From NCBI GenBank assembly GCA_963575745.1, contig CAUYUJ010014334.1:230575-266574 (forward strand): a DNA stretch of 36,000 bases, in the 5' to 3' direction. Source of the stretch: Prorocentrum cordatum. Its lineage: Eukaryota; Sar; Dinophyceae; Prorocentrales; Prorocentraceae. The notes beneath the pieces are model-generated. The model had not been told where the DNA came from. It saw nothing but the letters and a program-made list of their open reading frames with translations, and searched no databases. The position numbers were made by a program, and so were the translations under genes. Positions 1-9,270 of the stretch are shown here, in pieces (the stretch's first letter is position 1; each line of letters starts with the position of its first letter).

Positions 1-109
1 GGGCGGGCGCTCCAGCTGCCGTGGCGCGCAGGTCCTCTCGCTGCTGCTGCCGCCGCGCGGGCAAGGCGGGCAGCGCGCTCCGCGCGCAGCCGAGGCGCTG
101 CACGGTCAC

Positions 110-265
110 CTTGCCGCTGCTGCCGCTCGGCCAGCGCGGCATCGGTGGGCTTGGTTTCGTTGGCGAAGGCCTCGTCCAAGCTCTGCACCTCGGCTGCGCA
201 GGCTGCCTCCGTCTGCGTCTGTCCTGCTGGTGTGAAGGCTGCTGTCCACCTCGCCGCTTTGGTTA
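110..265 (-). CDS. Possible coding exon near the left edge (unknown protein)
   Basis: The minus strand has an Ala/Glu/Gln-rich open frame that reads like an amphipathic helix, including AACAAEVQSLDEAFANETK followed by an AERQQRQ segment. It ends at a good donor, CGGCAAG|GTGACC, at 110/109. Several AG acceptors occur upstream and I cannot choose between them, so the 5' limit is approximate. Without that donor the same frame stays open to position 1, so this may be part of a longer coding region cut by the window. I do not recognise the family. Similar composition can arise by chance in GC-rich DNA. Confidence 0.3.
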
Positions 266-497
266 AGCCAGCCCTGCGTGGTCCTTTGGCAGCCCTTTTG
301 CGCCCACCGCTCTGTGGCGTTGGGTCCCGTGGCTGTGTAGCCGCCCCAGCGGTGCGCCCCTGTTTCCCGCTGTGATTACCGCTGAGCCCCAGGTCGACGC
401 CCATGATTGCCTCCAATGTCGGGGCGCCCTCTGGGGCGGCCGTGGTATCTGATGTGTGTCTGCGGGTCCCATAGGAAGAAGAATAATACAAACACCG

Positions 498-930
498 GCG
501 GAGGAGGAGGAGGAGGAGGAGGAGGAGGAGGAGGAGGGGAAGGGAGGAGGGGGAGGGAGGAGGAGGAGAGGAAGGAGAAGGATGCGAGCGAGGAACAAAG
601 GCAGGAGGACGCGCACCCCGTATGAAGCAAAGTCAGCGACGACGAGCCCGCCTCTGGCGGGCGCTTGGGAAGCTAAATCCGATAGAGGGGCGGGAGGAGA
701 AAGAGAAGGGGAGTAGAGGGGGAGAGGAGGCAGAGGGGAGGGGGGAGACGAGCAGAGGCAGGAGGGGACGGGGGAGAGGGAGACGAGCAGAGGCAGAGGG
801 GACGGGGGAGACGAGCAGAGGCAGGAGGGTGAGGAGGGAAACTAAATCCAATAGAGGGAGGGGAGGCAGAGGGGGCGGGGGAGACGAGCAGAGGCAGGAG
901 GGTGAGGAGGAGATGGGAATACGACACCTG
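498..930. repeat. (GGA)n tract and GA-rich minisatellite
   Basis: A pure GGA tract at about 498-537 leads into purine-rich DNA. The motif GAGACGAGCAGAGGCAGG recurs near 745, 780, 808 and 880, and the phrase CTAAATCCxATAGAGGG occurs near 673 and 842. This is a degenerate minisatellite with units of roughly 30 nt. The long open frames across it on both strands are low-complexity artefacts. Confidence 0.85.
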
Positions 931-1230
931 GCTGTGGTCACGGGTCGAAATGAAGCACTGTTGGTCCGGTCACTTCCATCATCACTCCTTGTGCGGCAAG
1001 GGATTCCCCGAGGGAACCTCAAGTAATTAGCACGTGTTGCATTTGTTCGGTGACCCGTGCTGTGCGAGGTCGTCCACCTTGGGGGGCCCCATGGCGAGGG
1101 GGATGTGCATGTAGCTACAAGTTTTCAGACACGCCCTGTCCACGGAGTCGGCGACGATGGGGCGTTCGAAGTGCTTCGCGGCGTTCGGCTGCCGTCGCGT
1201 CGGTGCCATTTTTTCCCCTGCCCGTCCTCC

Positions 1231-1312
1231 GTCCTCCTCCTCCTCCTCCTCCTCCTCCACCTCCTCCTCCTCCTCCTCCTCCTCCACCTCCTCCTCCTCC
1301 TCCTCCTCCTCC
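1231..1312. repeat. (TCC)n microsatellite
   Basis: About 82 nt of TCC triplets, interrupted twice by CCA. On the other strand it is a GGA tract. All reading frames through it are homopolymeric (Ser, Pro, Leu, Glu or Gly runs). Confidence 0.95.
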
Positions 1313-1510
1313 GCCTCTGACGTGCACAGCGTCTTCCCCCCCGTCCTCCGCGGCGGCCCGCGGCTGCAACCGCGTGGCCGGCCGCCGGGCCTGCCGTCCC
1401 CGGGGTCCTCTGGCTGCCCCATCCGAGCCGTGGCCCTCACTGCCGGAAGAGCCTCTGCGGGGCTCGGAGCCCTTCGGCCCAGGTCTCCCGGGGCATCTCG
1501 TGCTGCCCAG

Positions 1511-1705
1511 ATGGTCTGGTACCGGAAATTTTCGGTAGCGATTTCGACGCACCCCGAATTTCGGTAGCGACCGGATCTTCGTTTGAGGGCGTTGAAATAG
1601 CGGATTTCAGAACGCTCTGAGACCGGTATTGGGCGCTACATTTCGGTATTTCGGTAGCGACCGATCTCTGCGGAGCGCTACCGGAAATTTTCGGTAGCGG
1701 ACCAT
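1511..1705. mobile_element. MITE-like element with terminal inverted repeats
   Basis: The element is 195 bp. Its ends are inverted repeats of about 30 bp: the left end starts ATGGTCTGGTACCGG and the right end, reverse-complemented, starts ATGGTCCGCTACCG, with 26 of 30 positions matching. A 3-bp direct repeat, CAG, flanks it at 1508-1510 and 1706-1708. The internal motif TTTCGGTAGCGACCG occurs twice, and each end is nearly self-complementary around AAATTT. It carries no coding capacity. It fits a non-autonomous cut-and-paste element or an introner-like insertion. Confidence 0.65.
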
Positions 1706-1714
1706 CAGGGTGCC

Positions 1715-2260
1715 CCCTGGGCTCCAGGCAGCGGTGTCGCAGGACCTTTCTGGGGCCAGGAGCGCCCCGAGACGGGCCAAGAGGGCCCCGAGCGGCCTCC
1801 AAGATGGCCCAAGAGGGCCCTGGGACGCCCAAAGATCGGGCCAAGACGCCCATGATAGCCTCAAGCTGGCCCAGAGGCCTCCAAGACGCCCCAGGAGGCC
1901 TCCCATGAGGGCCTCAAGGGGCACAGATCATCGATTTTCCTTTGGCTTTTGAATGAGCATTCTCGCCTTTTCGGCATTGGGGCAAAAGGCCTCAAGGAGG
2001 GCCTCAAGACGGCCTAAGAGCGCCTCAAGGCGGCCCAAGAGGCACCAAGGACGGCCCAAGAGGGTTCCAAGACGGCCCCTAAAGGGGCCCAAGGGAAGGA
2101 ACACGAACCCCAAACCCTAGCCTTCCGCCCCAAGAGGCCCCCAGGAGGACCCAAGAGGCGCCCAGAGGACCCCAAGAGGACCCCAAGAGGCCCCCAGGAG
2201 GCCCCCAAGAGGCCCGAAAGAAGACCCAAGAGCTGCCTCCAAACTGCTGCCAAGAAGCCC
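1715..2260. repeat. CCAAGA-family degenerate repeat, array 1
   Basis: Direct repetition of 11-15 nt units of the type CCCAAGAGGCCCC, interrupted at about 1925-1990 by a non-repeat core with CTCGCCTTTTCGGC. The minus strand reads as long Leu/Gly/Ser/Trp-rich open frames only because the unit has no stop codon in any frame. Related arrays occur at 13.0, 16.85, 17.4, 26.8 and 32.5 kb. Confidence 0.85.
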
Positions 2261-2447
2261 CCGAGAGGCCAGCCACGAGATCCCAACGAACATCCAGTAG
2301 GCTTGTACCCAAAACCCAAGCACGGTGGCGGGGTGGGCCGAGGGCCATTCGACTGGACCCGGTCTTTGCATTGACATTGTGTCGTTGTAGGCTGACGCTG
2401 ACGACGATCCTTCGGCAATTGCTTTTAATCGTCGATTTCATTGTCAG

Positions 2448-3570
2448 GAAAATGTCCTACATTCATCGCCGAAATCAATCAAGGGTGTGACGTGGCGGTT
2501 CGGAATATCTCGGTGCACCGCGGCCACGGCAGTTACATGTTCGTGTGCAGCTGCACTCAAGCTGAGTAGTTGCACTGAGTCTGCATGCTCTTTCGCTGCC
2601 GAACGATCATCTGTTGGATTCCGATCGCGTGTCGGACAGAATCTGCACGGAAACGGGGTCGTGGTCTGCAAAAAAAGCTTTGCATTAGGCTTGGGAACTA
2701 TTATTGACGCCCTGCGCATGGTTGAGTTGCGGGACATCTTGCCCATGTACACCGTCGCGCAGTTCCCCGACGCGGACAAGGTGGAAGGCATGTTCTGGGA
2801 GACGCCGTGCTCCGCTCACTTCTGCCGCTGTGCCATGACAGGCCACAATGTAAGCTCCCATTCGCAGTCGATGAAGAAGCTACATGGAATAGTGGATACC
2901 ACGAGTCTTCCAATCTTTTCGGCTTACACGTGGTCTGTGCTGCTCGTGTCGTCGCTGTGTCCCTCTCTCCTGAGCATATTGCCCGCGTCCCGGGCCGCGA
3001 GCAGGCGGCAATCAGAATGCAGGTCGCGCGTTTTTTGGCCAGTAGCATTCGCATAGCTTTCAAGAAGCGTGGATGCTGCATCGCTATTGGAAGCAACTGC
3101 TATGTATGAGTTGGTAGTGCTTGAGTTGTCAGGTGCTTGGTCGCCCGCTGGCCACAAGCAGCACGTCTACCAACTAATCGAAACATTGGCCTTGGACTGT
3201 TCAAGCGTGCATCGAAGAACTTGTCTGGAGGAACGGGTTCTGTAAGCATGCGTAGTTGTGGATTACGCGGGCGGGTGAACGACCACCGTTGCCGAATCCT
3301 GCTGCACAAGAGTACACCTTCGACACGGGAACAATTCTTATGTGCACACTTTGATGTTCCCAAGCAACCTGCAATGTTTCCCCCGTTTTGCAGAGACAGC
3401 GCCCCGCGTCCTCACTCCTTCCCGCTGCCCTCTCCCTCCCATCCCTGCCTCTGCCCTCCGCATGTCCTGATCAACATCCTCATCGTCCCCGCCATCATCG
3501 TCAGCATCGTCTGCATCACCACCATAATCATCATCCTTATCAGCACCATCGACAACATCATCATGAACCC

Positions 3571-3638
<68 letters not shown>

Positions 3639-3650
3639 CCATAGCATCAG

Positions 3651-3699
<49 letters not shown>

Positions 3700-3723
3700 T
3701 TCATCATCATCATCACCACCACC

Positions 3724-3802
<79 letters not shown>

Positions 3803-5678
3803 GCATCGTCATCATCATCACCTCTCACACATTTCGTGGCCCCAGAGGAAGCTCCGCCGAAACCCCTGGTGTCTGCGTTCGCATGGCGTCACCGCACCCA
3901 TTTCGGCGCACCGCTCATACGCTTCGTGGTTCCATAGGGAGCTCCGCCGAAGGCCCCAGTGGCTGCGCTTGCATGGCATCACCAGACCCATGTCTGCACA
4001 CACACACACACACCGACACCTCACACGTTGCATAATCCCATAGGGAGCTCCGCCGAAGGCCCACGTGGCTGCGTTCGCGTAGCGTCAACGACCTCATTTC
4101 GGCACACGCCTCACTCGTTTCCTGGCCACTTGTGGAGCTCCACAGAAGGCCACAGAATGGCGGCGCCGCACTTACTGCGGCGAACCCCTCACACGCTTAG
4201 TTGCCCCATTGGGAGCTCCGCCGTGGCTGCGTTCGCATGGTGTCACCGCGCCCATTTTGACACACGCCTCTCACGTTTCGTGGCTCCAACAATTGAGGTC
4301 CACCGAAGGCCCCAATGGTAGGGTTCGCATGACAGCGCCGTCCAGTTCTGGTATGCCACTCACCTGTCTCGTGGCGCCACATGGAGCTCCACCACCGGCG
4401 CTAGTGCCAGCGCCACCTTCCAATTTTGGCACACCCCATCACACGTTTTCTAATGCTCCTCCTCTTTTGTCCCACCTGCATTGCGGTACTCACGCCTGCA
4501 GACGGCCGGGTCCGTCGCCAAGATGGCTGGATGTCATTGTCATTTCGTCGAACCTTGCGGATGCAAGGTCGGCAACCCGTATGGAGCTTAGCAGGCCTGC
4601 GGCAAACAGCAAAATGGTGTCCAGAAGTTCCGCCAATGAGCAACTATGCGGTTTGCGCGCTCCGCCAGGCCGTCGCTCCAGACTGCGCTTCAGAGAACCC
4701 AGACAGGCGGAACGCGTGCAGATGTGCAGCACAGGTTGCAGCCAAGGTCAGCCAGCTTCCACGGCAACTTGTTGACCATACTGCTGTGCCGCAATGCCAT
4801 GGCCCCCTTCCCATTCTAGCGAAGTGTCTTCGAGGCGCGCATTTTTGTTTCGAAAAACGTTCAAACTATTACATGGTCTCTCCTTAGCGGCTGAAGTCGT
4901 TCCCTCGTGCCAAACGGGCCCGTCAAACATCTACGAACACAAGTTGCTTGCATTACCTTGCAAGTTCGCGGCGTACAGGAAAAATGATGCTGACAGGTCG
5001 CGGGTCGTTAGTGACGTGTGTAGTCTGGATGAGTTGCTGCAGGTGTTGGGAGCATGGGGCGTCATCCGTCATCGAACAGTGGTTCGGAAAGCACGGCATG
5101 CCGCTCCCAACACTGGCGTGTCTCAGATGTTGTGCTGACTGGGCGCATTGTTCGGGGAGACGTAAGACTCGGGTGCGGGGGACTCGGGTTGGCCTGACGG
5201 GGCCACCATAAAAATGACGAGGCCCAATCTGAAATTTGACGCTGGCTCCCGCTGCAGACATCCCACGACAACGGGGCCATCAAAATCCCAGACGCGCTCG
5301 TCAAAGAAAAAGTCGGCAAACCCGACCTCCCGCCTGCTCGAGTCTCACGCTCCCACGAAATTTGCACGGAGGTCGAGGGCGAGGCTCGTGGCTGCGCAGC
5401 CGGCCTCAACGGCAACTTTCGCTTGGAGAATGCTTCACGGCCTTCTGGGGTGACCTCGTGGGCTCGTTCCCGCTCGCCTTCAGGCGCCATGTCAGTGGAT
5501 CGTTCGTGATTTGGAGTTTTGCCTTGTGTATTTGGCCACTCCAGTAGTCATACTGTATTGGTTACGAGTCGGTGAACTCATTGACACTGTGAAATACCTT
5601 AGACTGGCGCTCAAGACTATATACCTCGGGGATGGGCGCACATCCGAGTGGGGTCGCACCTGCAGTTGCTTGCGGTAG
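2448..5678 (+). CDS. Probable multi-exon gene, unknown product
   Basis: I recovered a chain of exons by matching GT...AG sites and codon phase: 2448/2689-2849, 2975-3041, 3133-3241, 4502-4746, 4888-5042, 5258-5371 and 5484-5678, where the last ends in TAG. From 2689 on every junction keeps the frame, with phases 0, 1, 2, 1, 0 and 0. Introns are 125, 91, 1260, 141, 215 and 112 nt. The 1260-nt intron holds the CAT tract and the minisatellite. The 5' start is not resolved: no convincing initiator Met or leader was seen, and the first exon could begin at 2448. The product is soluble-looking in the middle, with a hydrophobic stretch near the C-terminus. I do not recognise the family. Confidence 0.5.
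2689..2849 (+). CDS. Exon of the + strand gene (phase-1 entry, phase-0 exit)
   Basis: The acceptor is TTTGCATTAG|GC and the donor is CACAAT|GTAAGC. The frame reads LGTIIDALRMVELRDILPM and then a Cys/His-containing end, FCRCAMTGHN. The hydrophobic/charged alternation looks like real protein. Upstream, 2448-2565 has two readings. One is the same frame, open without an intron back to an acceptor at 2446-2447 (CATTGTCAG). The other is an overlapping frame that reads CPTFIAEINQGCDVAVRN but lacks a clear donor in the right phase. Confidence 0.5.
2975..3041 (+). CDS. Exon of the + strand gene
   Basis: The acceptor follows a pyrimidine-rich run (CCCTCTCTCCTGAG|CAT). The exon reads HIARVPGREQAAIRMQVARF and ends at GCCA|GTAGCA, which gives phase 1. 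The frame stays open to 3103, where TAT|GTATGA is an alternative donor that would add SIRIAFKKRGCCIAIGSNCY. I prefer 3041 because only that end is in phase with the next exon. Confidence 0.45.
3133..3241 (+). CDS. Exon of the + strand gene
   Basis: The acceptor is TTGTCAG|GT and the donor is GTTCT|GTAAGC. The frame reads GHKQHVYQLIETLALDC followed by a Cys/Arg/Glu-rich end. The exon leaves two bases of a codon, which the first base of the 4502 exon completes to a Leu codon. That phase match across a 1260-nt intron is the main reason for choosing this frame. Confidence 0.45.
3475..3825. repeat. (CAT)n / (CAC)n microsatellite inside an intron
   Basis: About 350 nt of CAT triplets with short ACC and CAG interruptions, within the intron proposed at 3242-4501. 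Translations are poly-His, poly-Ile, poly-Ser, poly-Met or poly-Asp and should not be annotated as proteins. Confidence 0.95.
3826..4450. repeat. Minisatellite, about 7 units of 80-95 nt
   Basis: Units begin CTCACACGTTTCGTGGCCCC, continue with GGGAGCTCCGCCGAAGGCCC, and end GCGTTCGCATGGCGTCACC plus CCATTTCGGCACACGC. Starts fall near 3826, 3915, 4020, 4110, 4188, 4270 and 4362, with a partial unit at 4440. One unit has gained a (CA)n run at 3996-4013. The array directly abuts the CAT tract and lies in the same intron. Confidence 0.85.
4502..4746 (+). CDS. Exon of the + strand gene
   Basis: A strong pyrimidine-rich acceptor (CTCCTCTTTTGTCCCACC...CTGCAG|A) with a nearby branch-like TCTAAT, and the donor GCCAAG|GTCAGC. 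Two frames are open across the whole exon. One reads WLDVIVISSNLADARSATRM and then an Arg-rich stretch, and it is the frame in phase with both neighbours. The other reads CPEVPPMSNYAVCALRQAV and has a CX9C spacing. Phase favours the first, but the second cannot be excluded. Confidence 0.5.
4888..5042 (+). CDS. Exon of the + strand gene
   Basis: The acceptor is GGTCTCTCCTTAG|CG and the donor is TTGCTGCAG|GTGTTG. The frame reads AEVVPSCQTGPSNIYEHKLL, then a basic stretch, then VVSDVCSLDELLQ. Entry is phase 1 from the 4502-4746 exon and exit is phase 0 to the 5258 exon. GCTGCAG at 5036-5042 could also act as an acceptor for a frame that ends at GGAGAC|GTAAGA (5161), which would be an alternative exon. 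Confidence 0.55.
5258..5371 (+). CDS. Exon of the + strand gene
   Basis: The acceptor is CCCGCTGCAG|ACA and the donor is ACGGAG|GTCGAG. The frame reads TSHDNGAIKIPDALVKEKVG followed by KPDLPPARVSRSHEICTE. The same frame has a TGA about 30 nt upstream of the acceptor, which supports a splice here. An alternative donor at 5449 (TCTGGG|GTGACC) would lengthen the exon, but that leaves too little room for an intron before the next exon. Confidence 0.55.
5484..5678 (+). CDS. Probable terminal exon of the + strand gene
   Basis: The acceptor is CCCGCTCGCCTTCAG|GCG. The frame reads QWIVRDLEFCLVYLATPVVI, then LYWLRVGELIDTVKYLRLAL, then KTIYLGDGRTSEWG, and stops at TAG (5676-5678). VYLATPVVILYWL is hydrophobic enough to be a membrane segment or a buried helix. 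A second frame over about 5651-5750 (HLQLLAVEIASVIEVLARS) is also open, so the gene may instead splice near 5655 and continue into it. Confidence 0.5.
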   Translation, partial: APCQWIVRDLEFCLVYLATPVVILYWLRVGELIDTVKYLRLALKTIYLGDGRTSEWGRTCSCLR

Positions 5679-5886
5679 AGATAGCGTCAGTCATCGAGGT
5701 CTTGGCCAGGAGTATTTTCTACATCGATCGTCGATCCCACCCTTCGTGGAGGAGGAGGACGGGGAGGAGGGGAGGAGAGGCAGCGGGAGAGGGATGTGGA
5801 GCAGGCTCTCCAAAGCTCGCATCTGCCACCTGGAGTCTCTTCTGTGGACTTCGGCGGCCTCCGGGAGGTTCTGAGGTTCTGGTGTG

Positions 5887-6110
5887 GGGGGGGGGGGGGG
5901 GCGAGACTAATCACCATGGCTCCCGCAGCTGCGGACACTGGAGGAGGAGGAGGAGGAGGAGGAGGAGGAGGAGGGAGAAGGGGAGGAGGAGGAGGAGGAG
6001 AAGGGGGGAGAGGAGGAGGAGGAGGAGGAGGAGGAGGAGGAGGAGGAGGAGGAGGAGGAGGAGGAGGGAGGAGGAGGAGGAGGGGGTGGAGGAGGATCGC
6101 CGGCAGTCTG
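5887..6110. repeat. Poly-G run and (GGA)n tract
   Basis: About 15 consecutive G at 5887-5901, then roughly 155 nt of GGA triplets at 5940-6095. Poly-Gly, poly-Arg and poly-Glu frames here are artefacts. Confidence 0.95.
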
Positions 6111-6249
6111 CGGGGCTGGATGGGGCACGTCAAGAGAGAGGCCCGCCGTGGGCGCCGAGCTCTTACGAGGGGCACCACGGCCCGCCCCCCGCCAGATGAG
6201 ATTGGCCCCTGGGATCCACGGCCCCCCCCTCCCAGAAGGGATGGGGGGG

Positions 6250-6565
6250 GGGTGACGACGACGACGTCGACGACGACGACGACTACGACGGCGACGCAGC
6301 CGCCGCCGCCGCCGACGCCGAAGACGATCACGACGACGACGACGAAAGACAACGACGACGACGACGACGACGCAGACGCCGACGCCGATGCGGACGACGA
6401 CGACGACGACGACGAAGACGAAGACGATCACGACGACGACGACGAGGACGACGGCGACGCTGACGCCGACGCCGACGCCGACGCGGACGACGACGACGAC
6501 GACGCCAACCCTCACGACGACGACGACGCCGACGACGGCGAAAGGCGACGACGACGACAACAAAC
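6250..6565. repeat. (GAC)n tract
   Basis: About 310 nt of GAC/ACG triplets with GCC and GAA interruptions. It gives poly-Asp, poly-Thr and poly-Arg frames. The flanks (6566-6780) are GC-rich and hold no supported gene; I see only C- and G-runs and short direct repeats. Confidence 0.9.
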
Positions 6566-6779
6566 CACCCCACACCCACGGGGGGGGAGCCCCAGTACCC
6601 CCCACCACGCCACGCCCACAGGGTCACGACAACAGGGGTGGGCGATCCCATTCGCGATGCCTTCGCGAGGCTCACGGGCGTACCCATCCAGTGGGTGGGT
6701 GGGGCTCGATCCCAGATGCATTGGGAGGGGTGCAACCCTGGCTTCCTTACCTGCCACGTCTAGTTAGCGCAGCCCCTCA

Positions 6780-7215
6780 AACAGGAAGAGGAGGGAGACA
6801 GGAAACGAAAGAGAGAGAGAGAGAGAGAGAGACAGAGCAGGAAAGGAGTGCAGGAAGGGAGGGAGGAGAAAAGGGACAATGGGGGAGGGAGAAAAATGGA
6901 GCAGGAAAACAAGAGAAAGACACATAAGGGCAGGTCTAGCGGGGATGGACCCTGACGGGCGGGCCTGGAAGGCGGACCCAGATGGGCGGGTCGGGCGCGC
7001 GGGTCGCTGAAGCGTCAGTCCTGCACGAATCGCGAAGAAGTTTCGAGCGATAGCGCGATTCCCAAACAAATCGTGAGGAACTTCAAAGCGAGAGCGTGAT
7101 CCCTGAGTGTCGAGGCGAGGTGGGCGAATAAATTGCAAGGAATTCCCACGCGAGAGCGCGATTCCTGATGACATGCAAGGCGGTCCTGAGCGAGAGCGCG
7201 GTTTCTAAGATCTGA
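6780..7215. repeat. GA tract plus 45-nt repeat GCGAGGAAGTTCCGAGCGAGAG
   Basis: (GA)11 at 6811-6832 is followed by GGCGGACCCAGATGGGCGGG-type sequence, then about four degenerate units of about 45 nt carrying GCGAGAGCGCGATTCC. Related sequence recurs at 7795-8075 in the same orientation and at 8240-8960 in reverse, so this is one arm of a dispersed family with copies in both orientations. No gene is supported. Confidence 0.7.
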
Positions 7216-7600
7216 TGAGCAAATATCTGGCCAGAGCCGTTGTTAAATTCTCATTTCTTAACAATAATTACAGCTGATTCCCCCTTCGGCGCCCATTGCG
7301 TTAGTGAATTAAACGGCTCCTCCCGGGGCTCGCACACAGTCTTTTGCAAGGAGGGAGTCTTGGACCTCAGATTGTGTCGTTGCCCCCGTTTACAACAACC
7401 ACAGCAACAGTCATTCCCCACGCAATACTTGCACTGCAGGGGTCCTGGTGGAGATTGAAAGATTTGGCAAAAAATCCGGGCCAATTTCGGTGGGCGGCGG
7501 GGTTCCCTGGTTCCCGGTTCCGGGTTCCGGGATTCCCGGTTACGGGTTACGTGCCGATTTTACTGGGCGGCGGGGTTCTCTGTTTCCTGGGTTCTTGGTC
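7216..7600. other. Non-coding spacer with a small hairpin and GGTTCC repeats
   Basis: A short hairpin lies at 7229-7255 (TTGTTAA...TTAACAA). A run of GGTTCC/GGGTTACG-like repeats lies at 7495-7555. No reading frame here has splice sites or composition that persuade me it is coding. Confidence 0.5.
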
Positions 7601-7765
7601 GATCTTCTTATCGATCCGTCTCACCGTGGATCTCATTACCCACCTCTCTATCGACCTCACTATCGATTTTACAGTCGGTCTCACGATCGACCTCACGATC
7701 GACCTCACAATCGATCTCACGTGAGATCGACCTTACAGTCGGTCTCACGATCGGCAGGGAGCAGG
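7600..7765. repeat. 12-nt tandem repeat CTCACGATCGAC
   Basis: About 13 degenerate copies of CTCACGATCGAC (also CTCACTATCGAT and CTTACAGTCGGT). The repeat is a multiple of three, so it translates as an open HDRPHDRP-type frame, which is probably not a protein. Confidence 0.85.
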
Positions 7766-7769
7766 ATGG

Positions 7770-8220
7770 AGCACGAGAAAGAGAGGAAGACGAGCGGCAG
7801 CGTCCAGACGGGCGGGTCGGGCGGCGGGCCCAGACGGCCAGGCCGAGCGGGCGGGTGCATAAGAGTGCGTCCCACATGAATCGGCAGTCTCAAGCGAGAG
7901 GGCGCTTCGCAAGTAAAGCGTGGGGAAGTCCAGAGCGAGCGTCGTTCCTGAATGTTGGGGGCACGGCGCCGCAAGACATCGCGAGGAAGTGCCAAGCGAG
8001 AGCGCCGTTTCTGCATACCCTCTGAGGAAGTCCCGAATAAGAGCGCGATGCCGAAATAATTTGCAAGGAAGTATCCGGCGGGAGCCTTTGTTGTTGTACT
8101 TCAGGGGGCAACAACTCAACCTGAGCCGCAAGACTTTCCGTTGTAAAACAAAGGGTGCGAGCCCTAAGCGGAACACTGGAATCAAAAATCCAGTGGGCAC
8201 CGGCTGGCATCAAACATAAC
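7770..8220. repeat. Second copy of the GCGAGAG repeat family with a shared 3' end
   Basis: It contains CAGACGGGCGGGTCGGGCGG and GAGGAAGT..GCGAGAGCGC units as at 6.9 kb. It ends in TTGTAAAACAAAGGGTGCGAGCCC, which recurs at 9139-9170 as TTTGTAAAACCAAGGTGCGAGCCCC. The shared end suggests copies of one element. Confidence 0.6.
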
Positions 8221-8239
8221 TGTTCTTCTAGATGAGAAT

Positions 8240-8960
8240 TCAACAGCGGTTCCCAACTGATATTTCCTCACAACACATTCCGAAAGCGCGCTCTCGCGCA
8301 GGACTTCTTCACACATCATCGACTTGCCATCGCTCGGACGTCCATTCCCTGTTTCTTTTTTTTGCTTTCGTGCGTGGTTTTTCGCCAAATGATCAACGAT
8401 GCTCCTCGATGGCCCTCGCCGAGAAAAAATGCACATGTCCGAGCGATGCCAGGTAGAGGAGTCGAGCTCTCGCGCAGCACTTCCTCGCAAGTTGCCCAGA
8501 CGCCTCGCCCTCGACCCTCAGGAATCACGCCCCGCCCCCTGGCCTCTGTCACGGTCTACCTGGACATCGCCCTGTCCGCTCGAGACTCTGGCCATCGCTC
8601 GGACGTCCGTTCCCTGTTTTTTTTCGGTTTCGTGCGTGGTTTTTTCGCCAACTGATCAAGGATGCTCCTCGATGGTCCTCGCCGAAGGAAAAATGCACAC
8701 GTCCGAGCGATGCCAAGTCCTCGCGAATCATGCAGGACTCGCGCTTCAGCGACCCGCCTGCTCAACCTGGTCGCCGGGGCCCGCCCTCCCGAACCGCACG
8801 TCAGGGTCTTCCCGCCCGCTCTGCCTGCCTGGTTCTGCAACGTGTTTTCTGCTCCTGGCCCCCCTCCTGAAATCTCTCTCGTGCTCCATCCTTCTCCCTC
8901 CCCCTTGTCCCTTCCTTCCATCCGTCCTCTCTTCCCCTGTTCTAGGGGCTGCGCCAAACA
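8240..8960. repeat. Reverse-oriented family copies with an internal 115-bp direct duplication
   Basis: Segments 8338-8450 and 8598-8714 are near-identical direct repeats: CGGACGTCC.TTCCCTGTTTC, then CGTGCGTGGTTTTTCGCCAA, then AAAATGCACA.GTCCGAGCG. CTCTCGCGCAG.ACTTCYTC units and the CCCGCCCGCTCTGCC/CTCTCTCGTGCTCCATCC part are reverse complements of the 6.9-7.9 kb copies. Confidence 0.7.
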
Positions 8961-9270
8961 CACGTGGCAGGACAGGAAGATAAACACCCAAGGGGGTACA
9001 ATCGAAGACGAGGAGGGCGGGTATCGAGGGTTTGGGACACACGTGTCGAATGGCACGCGAGCGGATCAGAGCGAACAGTCTGAAACTGATTGTGGTTCTT
9101 GTAGTTCGGGCGCCAGGGGATCTGAGGCCCAAAAACTTTGTTTGTAAAACCAAGGTGCGAGCCCCATAAGGGGGGCTCCAAGTGAAACAATCAGGTGCGC
9201 CGGGGGGCTTCAACAATATATATATATACTTGTTAAGTGAGAATGCAGCAGCGAGAATCCGCGCCGCGGA
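8961..9270. repeat. Element 3' end and (TA)n run
   Basis: Contains the GGTGCGAGCCCCATAAGG end shared with 8150-8170, and a short (TA)n run at 9217-9229. I see no coding region. Confidence 0.5.

Noticed and set aside
3388-4035. Long frames with poly-His, poly-Ile, poly-Asp or poly-Met
   Set aside because: They are translations of the CAT tract in different frames and strands, all open because the triplet has no stop.
5648-6767. Gly/Arg/Asp-rich open frames up to 323 codons
   Set aside because: Composed of GGA and GAC triplet tracts. Only the first 35 or so codons of one frame (5651-5750) look protein-like, and they are noted as a possible alternative exon.
8150-9170. tRNA-like B box in GGTGCGAGCCC (tRNA-derived SINE)
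   Set aside because: The match to the B-box consensus GGTTCGANNCC is partial, no A box at proper distance and no cloverleaf could be drawn.
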